This document shows, one piece after another, positions 31,347-46,024 of a stretch of 64,000 nucleotides of DNA (within the stretch, counting starts at the first letter, position 1; each line of letters starts with the position of its first letter). A program made the position numbers and the translations under genes. The notes under the pieces are model-generated. The model worked only from the letters and a program-made list of their open reading frames with translations, was not told where the DNA came from and made no database searches. The DNA is from Mucor racemosus. Lineage: Eukaryota; Mucoromycota; Mucoromycetes; Mucorales; Mucoraceae. The stretch spans positions 2,381,001 to 2,445,000 of the forward strand of contig JAPEHQ010000007.1 in assembly GCA_027405735.1 (NCBI GenBank), in the 5' to 3' direction.

Positions 31347-34300
31347 AATTTATGTATGTATGTATGAAATGATAAGTTAGTTTTTGAATTTGAAGCTATT
31401 TTATAAGCATTTGTATGACTTCTTCACATTAATAAGCAAGCATGAATACTCTCTTCGGATAATTTGATTCCGGAAAACTTGATACCGGAAGATAACAAGC
31501 TTCTAGTCTTACTGGATTGTGCTTCTATCAAATGATTGCAATAATATTAGGTTTTTGACGAATTCCTTTAATCTTTTTATGGCATGGACCTAATGTTTTT
31601 GATTATTAATGTAATAAATACAATCCAAATCAAATATTAAGATTCTATCTTGAATAACTATAAAGAACTAGGCATTTTACAGCACTTATTGATATCGTCA
31701 GATAGAGGGATTATGAGTTGCTTGAATACTATTTATGCAGAAATACATATTACATGTTCAATATCAGGGGAAGACCAATATTGCACCTCTAGATATCATA
31801 CAATGACTCACAATCATGAAATCAAACAAAAATCATTAGCACGCATACAACATTTACTTTATATCCGTATATCTCCTTAATTGTCTGTTCATAGTCTGTG
31901 TTTTAGCTAAAAAGGCATTACAATGAAGTGTTTCATAATTTACTATAAACTAAAATATGCATTCAGTACACTATATGCTATACGCTCTATAAAAAACTTA
32001 TCGTAATATAATATGGTACATTTACAAGAGAGAATTATTACTATCCTGAGTATATGAATATGTCAAATCATAATGACTAATATAAATATATATTAAAGAA
32101 AGGAATTCGATTCAATTTCTCAATTTATGCATTGATTCATTATATGATGTGTTATGGGTAAATGTAAAGCTACTAACAACCACACCTGATAAAATGTAGC
32201 ACAAACAAGCAGCCTTCTGCTAACATGGGAGCTAAATTGGCTTATATTACCCACCCCCTCTCCCCCTTACCAAGAATCAACTATTGCTAGGCTTTATCCA
32301 GACATCGAATTGAATTGTTTGAACGGCAATCGATGAAAGCTTACATCAAACTCAAATGTTGGTATTCAAATTATTTGTCATGACCAAACTTTTATGAAAA
32401 GAAATGATGAATTAATGCGTGAATTAAATTATAGACGATGAAACAGATAGAATAATGGATCAAATATTATATAAAATTGTTGGTGTTGGGAATTATTCAT
32501 ACAGAAAGAAGTGGGTAACCCATGTTGATAAATACGTTTAATTGGATTCGGAGTATTGACGTTGTGTGTTTTATACATGATTAAATGCATTCAAATCGAA
32601 TTGAAAAATACTTTATGTCATCAGTAAGCGTCATTATTGAGGATCATATACCAAGTTTGAGCTTTCTTGTGTACTTGATCGAAACTCGGAATACAATACT
32701 TCGAATATGCATGCAGACAATTCCTATATATATATATATATATATAGATGAAAGGTTGTATTTTTATACAACTATAATACTACAACAACTACGACTATTG
32801 CCAAAGTATTTAAAGCTCAGGTTTCAATCAACATAGTTATCTTTCATCTCAAAGGATTCTCAAACACTGTATAATACGAATTTGCATTGACTATTGAAAA
32901 ATTCATGTTTTTGACAGGATCAGATATAACTGGCTTTTTTTTTTTTTTAAGATTGCGAATGAGATGTCAAATGATACACTTACCCAAAATATTATTTAAG
33001 AATTCTAAAAATCAGGGATTTACCCTTGCCGGTATCACCTCAAATTTCACAAATAAATTGGCGATGCTACATTATTTGAGCAATGTTTTTCTTCCACGTG
33101 AGGACATTTGATCATAATGATAATAACAAATTGATGATGAAAAGAAAAGCCAAAATTAAAAATAAAACAATTATAACTAGCTGATTTTGTTAGGAATCGC
33201 CATAATTTCTAACAACAAACAAATGCAAACCATGTATATGAGCACTTTACTATTATTTTAAATAAAAAGAAGAATTTATACTCTTTGGTTGCGATTATCC
33301 ATTCAAATTACGGTGTTTCGTTGCTCCAGCAGAATTATATTGAAATTTTACATTTCAGTTAACTTGTTATGTCAATAACGTCAATATCATGTTGTCTTTT
33401 CATTATTAGTAATATAATGATATGAGACAAATTCAATTCCTTTACTGTATACGACATGGAGATTGTGGAAATTAGAGAATTATGATCAATATACTTTTGA
33501 TATTAAAAAATGATGTCTTTCAATTTTATATCTAATTGACTCAACCTCCGAATATAGATGTTATTCAATCTAAATTTGGTGTAATTTATCGTAAATGCTG
33601 GAATGCCAAGGATAAAATCATAATAAACCCTAAAGTATATATGCTCAGATGCCATTTTTTACAAGTACAATATACCTAAGCATTGATGTTTAAATAAATG
33701 GTTGTTTCATAATATTATTTACTGTTAAAAGATCTTGCCCCGAGACTGGTAAATATCTTGATTTTTTGCCAGGTATCTGTTTCTTACATCCAAAACTTTT
33801 CGCCCTGTCAAATTAGCATTGTTTAGAACTGTACTACATTATTTCCAATTATTTCGTCGATCTTTCTAGTACTATTACAAGTCTAGATTCCTTTTTTTGA
33901 TTCGTCACAATAGAATCAAGGCCAATCACTCATTTACAATTAGCACAACTTTATTTTAAGCGCGGATCGGGTGTTAATTCCCAAACATCTGCAATACATT
34001 GAACGCCATGAACATTTACGCTACTAGTTTATTAGCGCAATAAGAAACCACGGGTAAAATTTGAAGGCATTTGAAAGAATTGTTTCTATATTTCATGCTA
34101 TTTTAGGAAATTCTACATGTAAATCATACGTTGAATTATACGTCAAATTACATTTGTGTAAATCATTTATAAGCACAAGAAATGATCTAAATGCTTTTGG
34201 TATAGTAAGAGAGATCATCAATTAATTCTTGGCAAACATATATAGCAACAAAGAATTTGGTTTCAATTTAGTGCTATAATGATACTAATAAACAAATTTC

Positions 34301-34570
34301 TTGGCCAGGTTTTAACACAAAATGGCTCGTGCTCATTTTTTGCTTTGGAATGGCACACTGTTCTAATAAAACATTATCCGCTCTCCGCTATTGAAATGCC
34401 TAAATTTTGATGTGCTCTCTATATTTATACATTGCCTACAGAGATCCGACCAAAATTTTCACTTCCGGTTATTTTCTAACCTTATATACTCCCCCCACCT
34501 TTCAAATGAAATTTGGTTATAAATAGGAGTCATTATTTCATTGAAATGAAATAAAGTAAAATCTTTAATC
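31347..34570. other. intergenic, no supported gene
   Basis: 3.2 kb of AT-rich sequence. Open frames are under 90 codons and non-descript. A (TA)n run is at about 32727-32746 and short T runs at 32938-32949. I see no family copies of the repeats found elsewhere in the window. Confidence 0.5.
34518..34525 (+). promoter_or_regulatory. TATA box of the zinc-finger gene
   Basis: TATAAATA 46-53 bases before the ATG at 34571, preceded by a C-rich patch (34491-34500). Sequence match only. Confidence 0.5.
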
Positions 34571-35079
34571 ATGGATATCTGCAACTTGTTAAACTCAACA
34601 AATGACATTACATACAATAAGAAGAAAACACCAAGACCTTATGCTTGTAATTGGTTACAATGTTCAAAAAGCTTTACAAGAAGATCTGATCTTGCAAGAC
34701 ATCGACGCATTCATACCGGAGAAAGACCATATCACTGTCAATGGAAAGGATGCCAAAAACAATTTATTCAAAGAAGCGCATTGACAGTACATTTAAGAAC
34801 GCATACAGGTGAAAGACCGCATGTTTGTGAATATCAAAATTGTCACAAATCATTTGGAGATTCTTCATCATTAGCAAGACATCGTAGAACACATACAGGA
34901 AATAGACCTTATGTATGTGATTATTGTAATAAATCGTTTACAAGGAAAACTACATTGTCAAGACATCAAGAGCATATACATAAAAATCAAACTATCTTGT
35001 AAGTTTAACCGTATTTATTTGCTCATTTTAATATAAAAGACTAAATTTGACATTTATAGTAAATTAGATTCTATTTTCC

Positions 35080-35114
<35 letters not shown>

Positions 35115-35288
35115 AAAAGCCCGAACCTTTCTACTTCACTTTCTCCAGTTAGTACCTATTCTGACATTGATGATAATTACCAGTCATTACTTGCTCCTCC
35201 AATGATTCCTACTATAATTGATCATAAACATTACACTGATCAGTTGCCTCCTATTCTTATCAATCCACCATATAGACATTATTATTAA
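34571..35288 (+). CDS. C2H2 zinc-finger transcription factor, four fingers
   Basis: Two exons: 34571-34998 and 35060-35288; 218 aa. Four consecutive fingers at residues about 24-138 have linkers HTGERPY/HTGERPH/HTGNRPY. Three are of the C-x4/5-C type (CNWLQC.., CQWKGC.., CEYQNC..) and the last is C-x2-C (CDYCNKSF). DNA-contact helices read RRSDLARH, QRSALTVH, DSSSLARH and RKTTLSRH. The intron falls right after the finger block. Exon 2 holds a CAA-encoded polyglutamine run (35083-35115) and a Pro/Ser/Tyr-rich tail, a possible activation region. It is expected to be a nuclear DNA-binding regulator; its targets cannot be told. Confidence 0.88.
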
Positions 35289-36540
35289 AATAAATTATAC
35301 CCCACACATACTATACCTACTCTTGTAATTAACTAATTAATTAATTAATAAATTGTTTTCGATTATATATGCATTGACGTATGCATCATCCAATAGTTTG
35401 GTTACAAGATTTACATGTATTTATTTACAGAAGTACCTTTTATTTTATTACGTTCCGAAAAGTTAACTATTTCTTTGAAAGATGGCTAAATCGGCTTTTC
35501 TCAGTAAAGTTCTCTTGTGATATTAATCATAATACTTGGCTTTTTCCTTGTGTGGTATCAGGACGTAAAATATTCTACTCTTTTCTCCTTGAATCTATAT
35601 TACCATAATTCTTTGTTGTTTATTTGTTAAAAAAGCCATGTATATCAATTACTGAAATTTCATCTGGGGAATTTCATGTAGGTCGTAACATTTCACGATA
35701 TTTCTACTAAAAAGGTGCAACAAAATTTATGATTTGAATAAAATGTACTAGAAAACACATTATATATTTTAATGTGTATTAGTGAAAAAGAGTGATGCTA
35801 AATTTATTGTGTTTCATCTTTGATTCCCTATTAAAATTCAAAATTCATAACATTAATGCAGTTGACAGCTATTAGGAATGCAATAGCTCATCAAATATAC
35901 AGATCTTAATCATTTTAGAAATTCCATATAGCTATAGCAAATGCTTATTAATCAAGTTATGTAGACACTGATCTATAATAGGGCTCAATTTTATGGTACA
36001 CTTAGTATTTGATGTATTATTATTGCAAATAATTTCATCGGGTTCAGAAAGCGTCTTTGAATGCAGTGTTTCATTAATATGTAGATCTATAAATGATATC
36101 TTTTTGTAGTAGTAGATAGCACATCAAAATTCTTTATCAAGCTATATGCTGATGATTTTAAATAAATTTTGAGAATCTACTAGTGATTTTGACAGGACTT
36201 CTCATAAGGAAATCTTGAAATTTTTACGGATATTTGCTGTTTTATATATATGTTGTATATTGCGCCTCATTTTAATTCATCTCTGTTTAATCGAGTATTT
36301 AAATCAAAATACTAAATCATACTGTTACAGTTATAGTGTATATTTCGAAAATCTCAGCTAATTTACATCCATATTCATTGATTGCAAGCATTTTTCTAGT
36401 TGTTTTATTATTTTTAAGCAGAGAAAGAGAGATTTTTTTTATTAAAAAGTGTGCTTAAATCTTTCAAAAACAGCTTTTAGTTAATGAAATCAAGACATGT
36501 TGTTTGTATATCTACATTGCATTAAGTGCAACTTCAAAAT
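35289..36540. other. intergenic, no supported gene
   Basis: AT-rich. A short tandem of TTAA repeats lies at 35330-35350 (AATTAACTAATTAATTAATTAA). 36440-36540 resembles 14140-14250 and leads directly into repeat copy R3. Confidence 0.5.
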
Positions 36541-37800
36541 TTGATGACCAAAATTGACTAAAAATCGATTATAAAAAATTGAACACTTAAATTGAGGTGT
36601 TAATATTTTGTGTTCACAAGGGAGATCCAACTCTAAGCTACTCTGTATTTTTTTTTCAGCGAAAAATATTGATTTTTCGTCGAGATAATCAAAATAATAG
36701 GAACTTATCATAGCTTAAGCCCTGTAGTAACGGACTTCCAAAATTTATCTGAAAAAAAAAACGAAAAATGATCCAAAAAAACAAAATCGTTAAATGCTCA
36801 TGAACTGCAAAGTAAGTCAATTTAGCGTATTAAATGACTTTTGTACAGTTTGAAATTCTGCATTGATCTAAATAAAATTTAAAAAAATGTTTCACGTAAA
36901 ATTTTGCGTAAAATGCAATCGAAATTTTGGAGGTTTTTTGGAGATATAGAACGCTTTTAATAAACAAATTTTAAATATAAATAATTCAAACAATGCACAA
37001 TAAAATTTTCTATTGATTGATCTATTGTTGAACCTTCTAGCTGCATTTTTCGTTGAGAAAACGAGATTCTTGTCCAAATTTTTTGAAATTCAGAATTTGG
37101 GATGAGGGTACCTTAAGGGGAAAATTGAGGTTACAAATGAGGGTATCTCTTTTTACACATTTTTGAAGATACCTCCACGAAAAATCAATATTTTGAAAAA
37201 AACTAAATTGGGTCCGAGAGAGCTCAACGAGCCTGATGATATGAATGTAGAAAAAGCGCTGCTCAATTTAACAAATATTTTGAAATTTATTACAAAAAAT
37301 ATCAAAAAAATGAAAAAAAAAAAAAAGTACTCAGAATTATTTTGTACTAAAATATGTTATAGAGCGCTTCAAAACAAGTAAACTTTATTATTGGAAAGTG
37401 GTAGTATAGCTTAATTTTTTCTGGAGATATGAAGCCTCAAAGTTTTCAATCCATCAGCAGTAAAATACGCGTAAAAGATCTGAAACCTTAGCACTGAAAA
37501 ATTAATACCAATTGCAAAAAGTAGGATATTTCCGGATACTCATTTTTGGATTAAAGCTGAACATCTCAGGTACATTGGCATATAATTTTTTCTTGGTGTT
37601 ATTTAATGAAAAAAAAAAGTAAATCAGTAATGAATAGAGAGACCCAGTTTTAAAAGAAAAAGCAATGAATTTTACGTGTTTTATGTCTTTTGTGGGATAC
37701 AAAATAAATTCCGGGGTAGGTAGCATAATGCGATCGATTCATATCTATTTAGCAGTGTCGAAGGTATATCCTAAAAAGTGTTTAGTGTGAGGGGAACGTT
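36541..37800 (+). repeat. copy R3 of the dispersed repeat family, 5'-truncated
   Basis: Begins abruptly at TGACCAAAATTGACTAAAAATC and then follows the family order: TTTTTCGTCGAGATAATC, TTCACGTAAAATTTTGCGT, GGGATGAGGGTACC, TTGGGTCCGAGAGAGC, AAATACGCGTAAA, CATCTCAGGTACATTGGC, GAGACCCAGTTTT. The left 350 bases of the unit are missing. Confidence 0.8.
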
Positions 37801-38087
37801 CTCCAGGTCTACCAGGATTTTATCCACTTAAAATTCAATAGAAATATTTGTCAAAAAAAAAGGAAATAAGAATGGTATTTTATTTTTTTATGAATATATT
37901 TGCTGTACTTTATAAAAAAGGGAGAGGTGGGGGGAAACAGTGAGAGTGAGAGTGAGAGAAAGTAGACATTATGAAAAAAGGGGATGTAAAATGGTGCTTT
38001 AAGTGGAAGGGGAAGGGGAAAGGGAGAAAAGGGGGAGGTAGATGTAAAAGAGTTTGAGAGTTTGATATGTGTATACAAGATATAGGT

Positions 38088-39950
38088 TTAACGAAGAGTT
38101 TTACTTCTCCTTAATTGAACTTCCTTTTTCATAGTTAATCGACTACTTTCTGAACCAAGTCGAGCTTTACCATCAGCTTCAAAGATTCTCCAGAATTTCA
38201 AATTTTCATCTGCAGCAGCGGTGGCTAATACTTGACCATCAGGACTTAAAGCAGAATGTAAGATTCTCGATTCATGTGCAGGGATATCGATAACTTTATT
38301 CAAACTTGGATAACTCCAAACTGTAACTTGATTATGGGGCAAGCCATGAGTAGAAACAATTTCTCTATAATGATGAGACCAATTGAGTGATGTAACTTGA
38401 GCTCCAGCATTGATTGTATTTACACGAGCACCCGTAGTTGTATTCCAGAAATGAATTTTCTTATCATCTCTACCACCACCTGTAGCAAGAAGATTATGAT
38501 TCCAGGGACACCAAGCAAGAGCCTATGTATTTAATATGTAAATGTGTATACATTAAATGTTGATATAAACAAATAATATTACCTTAATTGCACCTGTATG
38601 CTGTCTTTTTTGATGAGTTGGTTCAGTTGATCTAGCATCCCAAATATTTACTGTATTATCATTACCGCCACTTGCTAATGATTGACCATCCCAACGCCAT
38701 TTAAGACCACACACATCATCAGCATGACCATAAAGTTGACGTACAGTATGATTAGCCATACGTACATCATGATGAAAAATGCTACCGTCACGTCCACCAG
38801 AAGAAACAAGATGTTTATCCCAAGATAAAACGCCAATTCGACAATTCTGACCAGTCATTGAACGCAATTTTGTATTGGATTGCACATCCCAAATTTGGGT
38901 GTCACCGCTAGTAGTACCCACAGCTAAATAAGAACCATCTCCAGACCAATTTACAGACGCGACTTGATCATCAGTGTTATAATTGAGTGCTTGAATAGTA
39001 CCATTATCAGCATTCCAAAGATAAATAGCTTTACCGAGACCAACAGCAACGACATTAGACTTTGACCAATCGAGTACATTTAAATAATAATCATCATCCA
39101 TGTATGGAGCGTCTAAAATCTTTTCTGGTGTACTTAATATGTGTCGTTTTACCGCTGAGGAAGTATGCGTGTTTAGCTTAGCTTGAGGTGCGTTTTTATT
39201 GATATTGGTTTTTTGACTATAAGGTGCCTCGGGTACAAAACTCAAAATACGTTTTGTGGTATCAATACCAATTGCAGCAGCAATTTGTTCTTGATAACTT
39301 TCAGATCCAGTATTATCAAGGATTGTTTGTGATGATTTGATAATAGCTTGGGCAGAGGGCATGTTTGTGATACCTGGTGTAAGACGATCATACTATAAAA
39401 GGTGATAGTGATTAATCTATATATTCATTAGGTTTATATAATAATAAATTCGTTTTCTTACAGCATTGTTATTATCACAGGCCTTTTTATTTGAACAAAG
39501 AGGTGAATTCATCCATGATTCATTTACAGTATCAAGATGTGATATAGCAGAATGAGATCTCTTTAAAGAAGGTGGGCGAAACTCTTTACTTTTGCTGTTT
39601 GCGGTAGTAATAATAGTAGTAGACGCACTAGTTGAAGCAACACTTTTATCATTCGTTGTAGTAGAGCGAGATTTTATATTTTTTCTACTGTATAAATATA
39701 GAAAACGGCTTTGTTGAAGTTCAGTTGGTTTTGATGTTGTAGATTTTGGCGTGATATTCTTTTTAACAGGGGGCTTAATATTATCATCTGGTGAAGATAA
39801 AGGTTTTTTTGCTGTAGGTGTAGGTGTAGGTGTAGTTGTAGTTGTCGTAGGTGAAGAAGTAGAAGGCTTACTATTTAAATACTTTCGAATAGGAGAGGAT
39901 GCCCTCTTTCTATTGTTATCTGGGGTGGCTGCTCTGGTATTTGAAGACAT
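38088..39950 (-). CDS. CDC20: APC/C activator CDC20/Slp1, WD40 protein
   Basis: Three exons on the minus strand: 39950-39462, 39392-38583, 38522-38088; 577 aa. A Ser/Thr/Pro-rich disordered N-terminus of about 165 residues precedes KRILSFVPEAP and the hallmark EKILDAPYMDDDYYLNVLDWS that opens the propeller. Seven WD repeats follow (VAVGLGKAIYLWNAD, QLYGHADDVCGLKWRWDG, LASGGNDNTVNIWDAR, LLATGGGRDDKKIHFWN, REIVSTHGLPHNQVTVWSYP, LSPDGQVLATAAADENLKFWR). The order and LDAP/DDYYLN sequence fit Cdc20/Slp1 better than Cdh1. It recruits substrates to the anaphase-promoting complex. The expected C-box DR(Y/F)IPxR appears only as YDRLTPG at the exon 1/2 junction, and the C-terminus ends LR rather than IR. 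Confidence 0.93.
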
Positions 39951-40188
39951 CTTTTGTATTTAATTGCCTAGCAACCAAAAACTAGAGGTATAATAAAAAA
40001 AAAATAAAAAAAAAAGGATATGCGTATTATTCTCTTTTTCTCCCTCTTCTTTCTTTGGGTAAAACAACAGAAAACGTGTAATTTCAGGTTTTGTACTGGA
40101 TTGTGTATATCGTTTCTTAGCAGTGTATGTGACCTTGATTGGGCGTAAAAAAAAAATTTACAACCCTAAAAAAAACAACGTCAATAAC
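39951..40188. promoter_or_regulatory. divergent promoter between CDC20 and the AAA ATPase
   Basis: 238 bases separate the two start codons, with T/C-rich and A-rich runs. It must serve both genes; no specific factor site is recognised. Confidence 0.55.
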
Positions 40189-42259
<2,071 letters not shown>

Positions 42260-42344
42260 ATATTTTTTATAATAATAAATATTTTCTTTCTAATCCTCTT
42301 TTCGCCGACAATACTTTTTCTCTTTCTCTTTTTTTTTAACATTA

Positions 42345-43078
42345 ATGCTATCACCAATTTCTGTTATATTGATATATGTTTTGCTGGTTGTGTCTATTCC
42401 ATGTGTATTGCATTATTCAAATTTGGGTGATTTAATACCTCGCTTAAGCTATGACCTAGGCATTGATTATTATTTACATAAAATTGAGCCTATTGTACTT
42501 TGTTTAGGTTTAGTGACATTTTACTCGTATGTCTTTCTTGGTTTTGTATTTGACATCGTTCAAGCGTGCCGTCGTAACCATGAGCAGGGTATCAGCCAAA
42601 ACTCGTTGCTTTATGGAAGATTCGAAAAAGCCCATCGTCAACTTCAAAAAGCATTTCCACCATTTGTTGTCTCTTGTTTGTTAATGTATGCAAATACAAC
42701 TCGATTTGATACATTGCGCAATAGGTAATAATTATAAGCTCAATTCATATAAAATGGCAAATTAACAGTTTTTATAGTTTTATGGTATTGCAAACAATCT
42801 TATTGCTTGTACAGCCTATTGCTTCCATGTATCATAGACCTCATATTGGATTGATTTGCAGGTTTTTTTACCGCGCAGTATTGTTTTGGTCTATTCTTTA
42901 TGCCATTTTCCCGCGCGAATCTCAGCATTACATTTCTTATTTGACACATTTTGTCAGTGAATGCTTAGGGCTTAATAATAGTCATAGCTCTCGTCATTAT
43001 TACAACAAATATCCCACAAACAGATATTATGCAAGTTCAAATGCTCCCTCATCTAATTATCAGCAATGGATTTTGTAA
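42345..43078 (+). CDS. multi-pass membrane protein, unrecognised
   Basis: Two exons: 42345-42724 and 42778-43078; 226 aa. Hydrophobic spans are at residues about 3-22 (ISVILIYVLLVVSIPCVL), 48-70 (IVLCLGLVTFYSYVFLGFVF), 105-118, 128-145 (FMVLQTILLLVQPI) and 158-175, i.e. four to five membrane segments, with a Tyr/Asn/Ser-rich tail. I do not recognise the family. It starts 85 bases after the AAA ATPase stop and its stop is only 36 bases from the convergent HUT1 stop. Confidence 0.72.
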
Positions 43079-43114
43079 TAAAGTAATTTTTTTATCTAAA
43101 TTTAAATATTATAT

Positions 43115-44204
43115 CTAGGCTGTTTTCTTTTGATCGATGGGTGCTTTCTTGAGAGCTGTTGGTGAAGTATCCGCTAATTTCTTTGCTCGAGCCTTTTGTT
43201 GCTTTCCAATGTATGCTTCAATGCCAATTGCTAATAGAATTGAATGTTAGAATATGCAATTGAGCCAATATTTACTAGTAAATACCTAAAAATACAAGTG
43301 CAACACCACTCCATTGACCCATATTTAATGTATGATTAAACCAAAATACACTTAAAAGCATTGTAAATAACTTTCTAGTTACTGTAACTGTAACTAAACG
43401 TAGACTGCCGTAATGTTGGAGGGTATAAAAAATGAAGCATTGTCCAACAGCACCGCAGAAACCAAACAATAAAACATCTCTAATAACAGCAGGATGTTCT
43501 TGAAAGAAAGTTAAAGCTTGTTGTAATTCATCATTGTAAGGATGTAATAACAAATAAGAAGCAGACAACAGTGATCCAATAGCATTCATATAAAACATCA
43601 TATGTTGACCACTTACAAGATGATTGAACTTTGTAAATATTTCATCTTGAGTTGCATTTGTTAATCCATCAATGCATAAATTAGTGCACAATAAAAACAA
43701 TCCCCACATGGAACTATTGACAGGGCCACCAGAAGACTTTTTAGATGGTTGATAAAGCATAAACATGGAAACGCCGAGAGTAACCAAAAGGACACAGGCA
43801 TATTTATGAATTGGAAATTTACGACGATATACCAAGACATTCATAAACATGACAGGCACTAATTTACATGATTTACCTAAAATCATGGTAGGATAATCAA
43901 TGTGTTTTAAGGATGCATAACCAAAGGGAGATCCAATGCAATTGAATATAGCTACTTGAATGTATTTAACGTAAAGGCTGCGTGGTGTATCTTTGATGTT
44001 AAGGTTGCGTCCACATGCTTTGAGATAAATGTCTGCTACAGTAGCAGCAATGATAGATTGAATGAGGTTGAGAACGATAAAAAACTTGAATTTTTTGGGT
44101 GTTTCATCATTGCCATAAGGTGTTGTGCTCACACGTTCTTGGATAACACCCCATGTGAGAAAACAGGTGTAGATACCAATTACGCAAAGTGTAAACTTGA
44201 GCAT
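43115..44204 (-). CDS. HUT1: UDP-galactose transporter homologue HUT1 (SLC35B1), ER
   Basis: Two exons on the minus strand: 44204-43286 and 43230-43115; 344 aa. The start ATG gives MLKFTLCVIGIYTCFLTWGV, the typical Hut1 N-terminus. Further landmarks are GSPFGYASLKHIDYPTMILG, KSCKLVPVMFMNVLVYRRKF and FGFCGAVGQCFIFYTLQHYG. About eight to ten hydrophobic spans fit a nucleotide-sugar transporter. The short last exon adds a basic cytosolic tail ending QKKTA, a KKxx dilysine ER-retrieval signal, in agreement with the ER location of Hut1/SLC35B1. Without exon 2 the frame would stop at 43275. An additional in-frame TTG upstream (44228) is not needed. Confidence 0.93.
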
Positions 44205-44228
44205 GTATGTCAAAATTTGGTATAGCAA

Positions 44229-46024
44229 ACGAAGTAAAAAAGGGGAGCAGTGGCAGTTTTATAAATAGTACAGTGATTTAAATTAAATTTTTTGATGTAT
44301 TTGGTCGCAAGGTGTAGACATATTATTGGCTAAATTTCGCCTTTTTGTTGAAATATTTCTTCTTTTCTTTTTTATCAATTTGTACAACAACAACAACAAC
44401 AAAAGATCGTGCGGCATTAATACCAAATAATGCCATTATATCGATCAAAGCAGTATTATATCTAATTCTTTTTATCAGATGTTTTTATTTACTTACTTTT
44501 TAAGTATAAATCAATATGCAAAAGCTAAATCAAGAGACGAGCGCAAGTTAATATCGAATAATGTAATAAAATGGAGTCAATAGAAACTCAAATAGACCTA
44601 AATAAACCTGTAAATTAATTTCCAAATTTGAGTTTAAAAAGGGATGAATTGCAATTGCATTTTACTTCTTTATTTTCATAAGCAAACTGTAGAATAAAAA
44701 TTACAAAATCATACCTGAGATGCTAAAGCTAAATCTGATTTTTGTTATATTCTTTTTCCATACTTTATAGTCTAAAAACAAATTCTTTAAAGATCTGAGT
44801 TCATTTTTTCACTGCTTAAAATCAAAACTTTGAAGAAGCATATCTCATCGAAAACTGAAGGTACAGAATTGATTTTAGGTGGGGATCTGCTTGTTTAAGA
44901 CCACTCTTTAACATATTTGAGTATCAGAGAATTCAAGAATTTTTATATTTTGCATCTTTTTTGATATTTTCGAGCATTTAACATATTGACTACAGTACTT
45001 TATATATTCAAATCATAGTGCTAATTCATATCTATCTATACCAATTTAGTTTTCTAGAATATCTCAATTTTTGATGGAGAAATAAAAAAAAAAAGTGTTA
45101 AAAAAACTGGTAGTCGATTCATCCTCTCATTTTTCATGAGCATTCACTGGTCCTTTTTTTTCGGATCCCAAAAAAAACACACACAATCGTTGATTTCTCC
45201 ACGAATAATGTAGCTACAGCTACAAGCAATAGCTTAATCTATAGGTAATTATGCGCGTTATGTTATGATAAAGTAAAATTACAAACTTTTGACCATAGTT
45301 ATAGAGAAAATCCTGAAAAACCTTCAAAAATTCATATCAATTTTACAGTGAATTTTATGAGAGAAATTTATTCACAATGTATGCCATTTGATGCAGAATA
45401 CAAAGTTGTACATAAAACATTTAATATACTGGACAAACTTACTATGTACTTTGTTGTGTTTTTATTGTTTTAATTTTTTTTATCGATTTTTGATCAGAAT
45501 TGTCATTTAGTATTTCAAACTCAGAAGCTTGTGTATTTATCATGGGAATCCCATTTTCTCAATGAAAAATCGCAAAACAAAATATATGTGAATTGTATTT
45601 CACAAAGATCTATCTTTATTTTGGAATAGTATTTACAGAATCTACTACATTTTCAGAAATAACAGAAAGAGATGACTCTCTGACTACGTATAATACCAAT
45701 CATACTTTTACTGTGTTCGTACCTTCATTACATATAACAAGTCATGAAGATATACAACATAATGGATGAGTATATAATTACAACCAAATGTGCTATCAAA
45801 GAGATAGATTAGTAGTTACAGATGTTGAAAGGGGATTGAAAAAGACAAGAAACCATCTAACAAAAACTACTAGAAAGAAATAAATGATGAGTTTTTTTTT
45901 ATAATGATAATAACAAATCTTTATTTATTTTCTTAATATTACAGATAAAGGTGTAAAATGCAAATATGTATAATGATGATTAATTTGGAAAAGGGGGGAT
46001 ATTAAATAAGTAATTTGAAATAAT
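44229..46024. other. intergenic with an ancient repeat copy
   Basis: No gene supported. A (CAA)n run is at about 44382-44401. 44800-45560 is a strongly diverged copy of the dispersed repeat family (separate entry). Confidence 0.55.
44800..45560 (-). repeat. copy R4 of the dispersed repeat family, highly diverged
   Basis: Block order matches 54640-55330: CATATCTCATCGAAAACTG, TCTCCACGAATAATGTAGCTAC.. AGCAATAGCTTAATCTATAGGTAATTAT, CTGAAAAACCTTCAAAAATTC, TGCAGAATACAAAGTTGTACA.. CATTTAATATACTGGACAAACTTAC. Many substitutions and indels separate it from the young copies. Confidence 0.6.

Noticed and set aside
36490..36540. LINE-like or SINE tail at the truncated left border of repeat copy R3
   Set aside because: 5' truncation fits a target-primed element, but no poly(A) tail or target duplication could be found at the other end.
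36490..36711. Small conserved ORFs in repeat copies (also 19121-19354, 37502-37726, 54352-54576, 58031-58252, 61794-62060)
   Set aside because: They are alike only because the DNA is repeated. Starts and stops differ between copies and no domain is seen.
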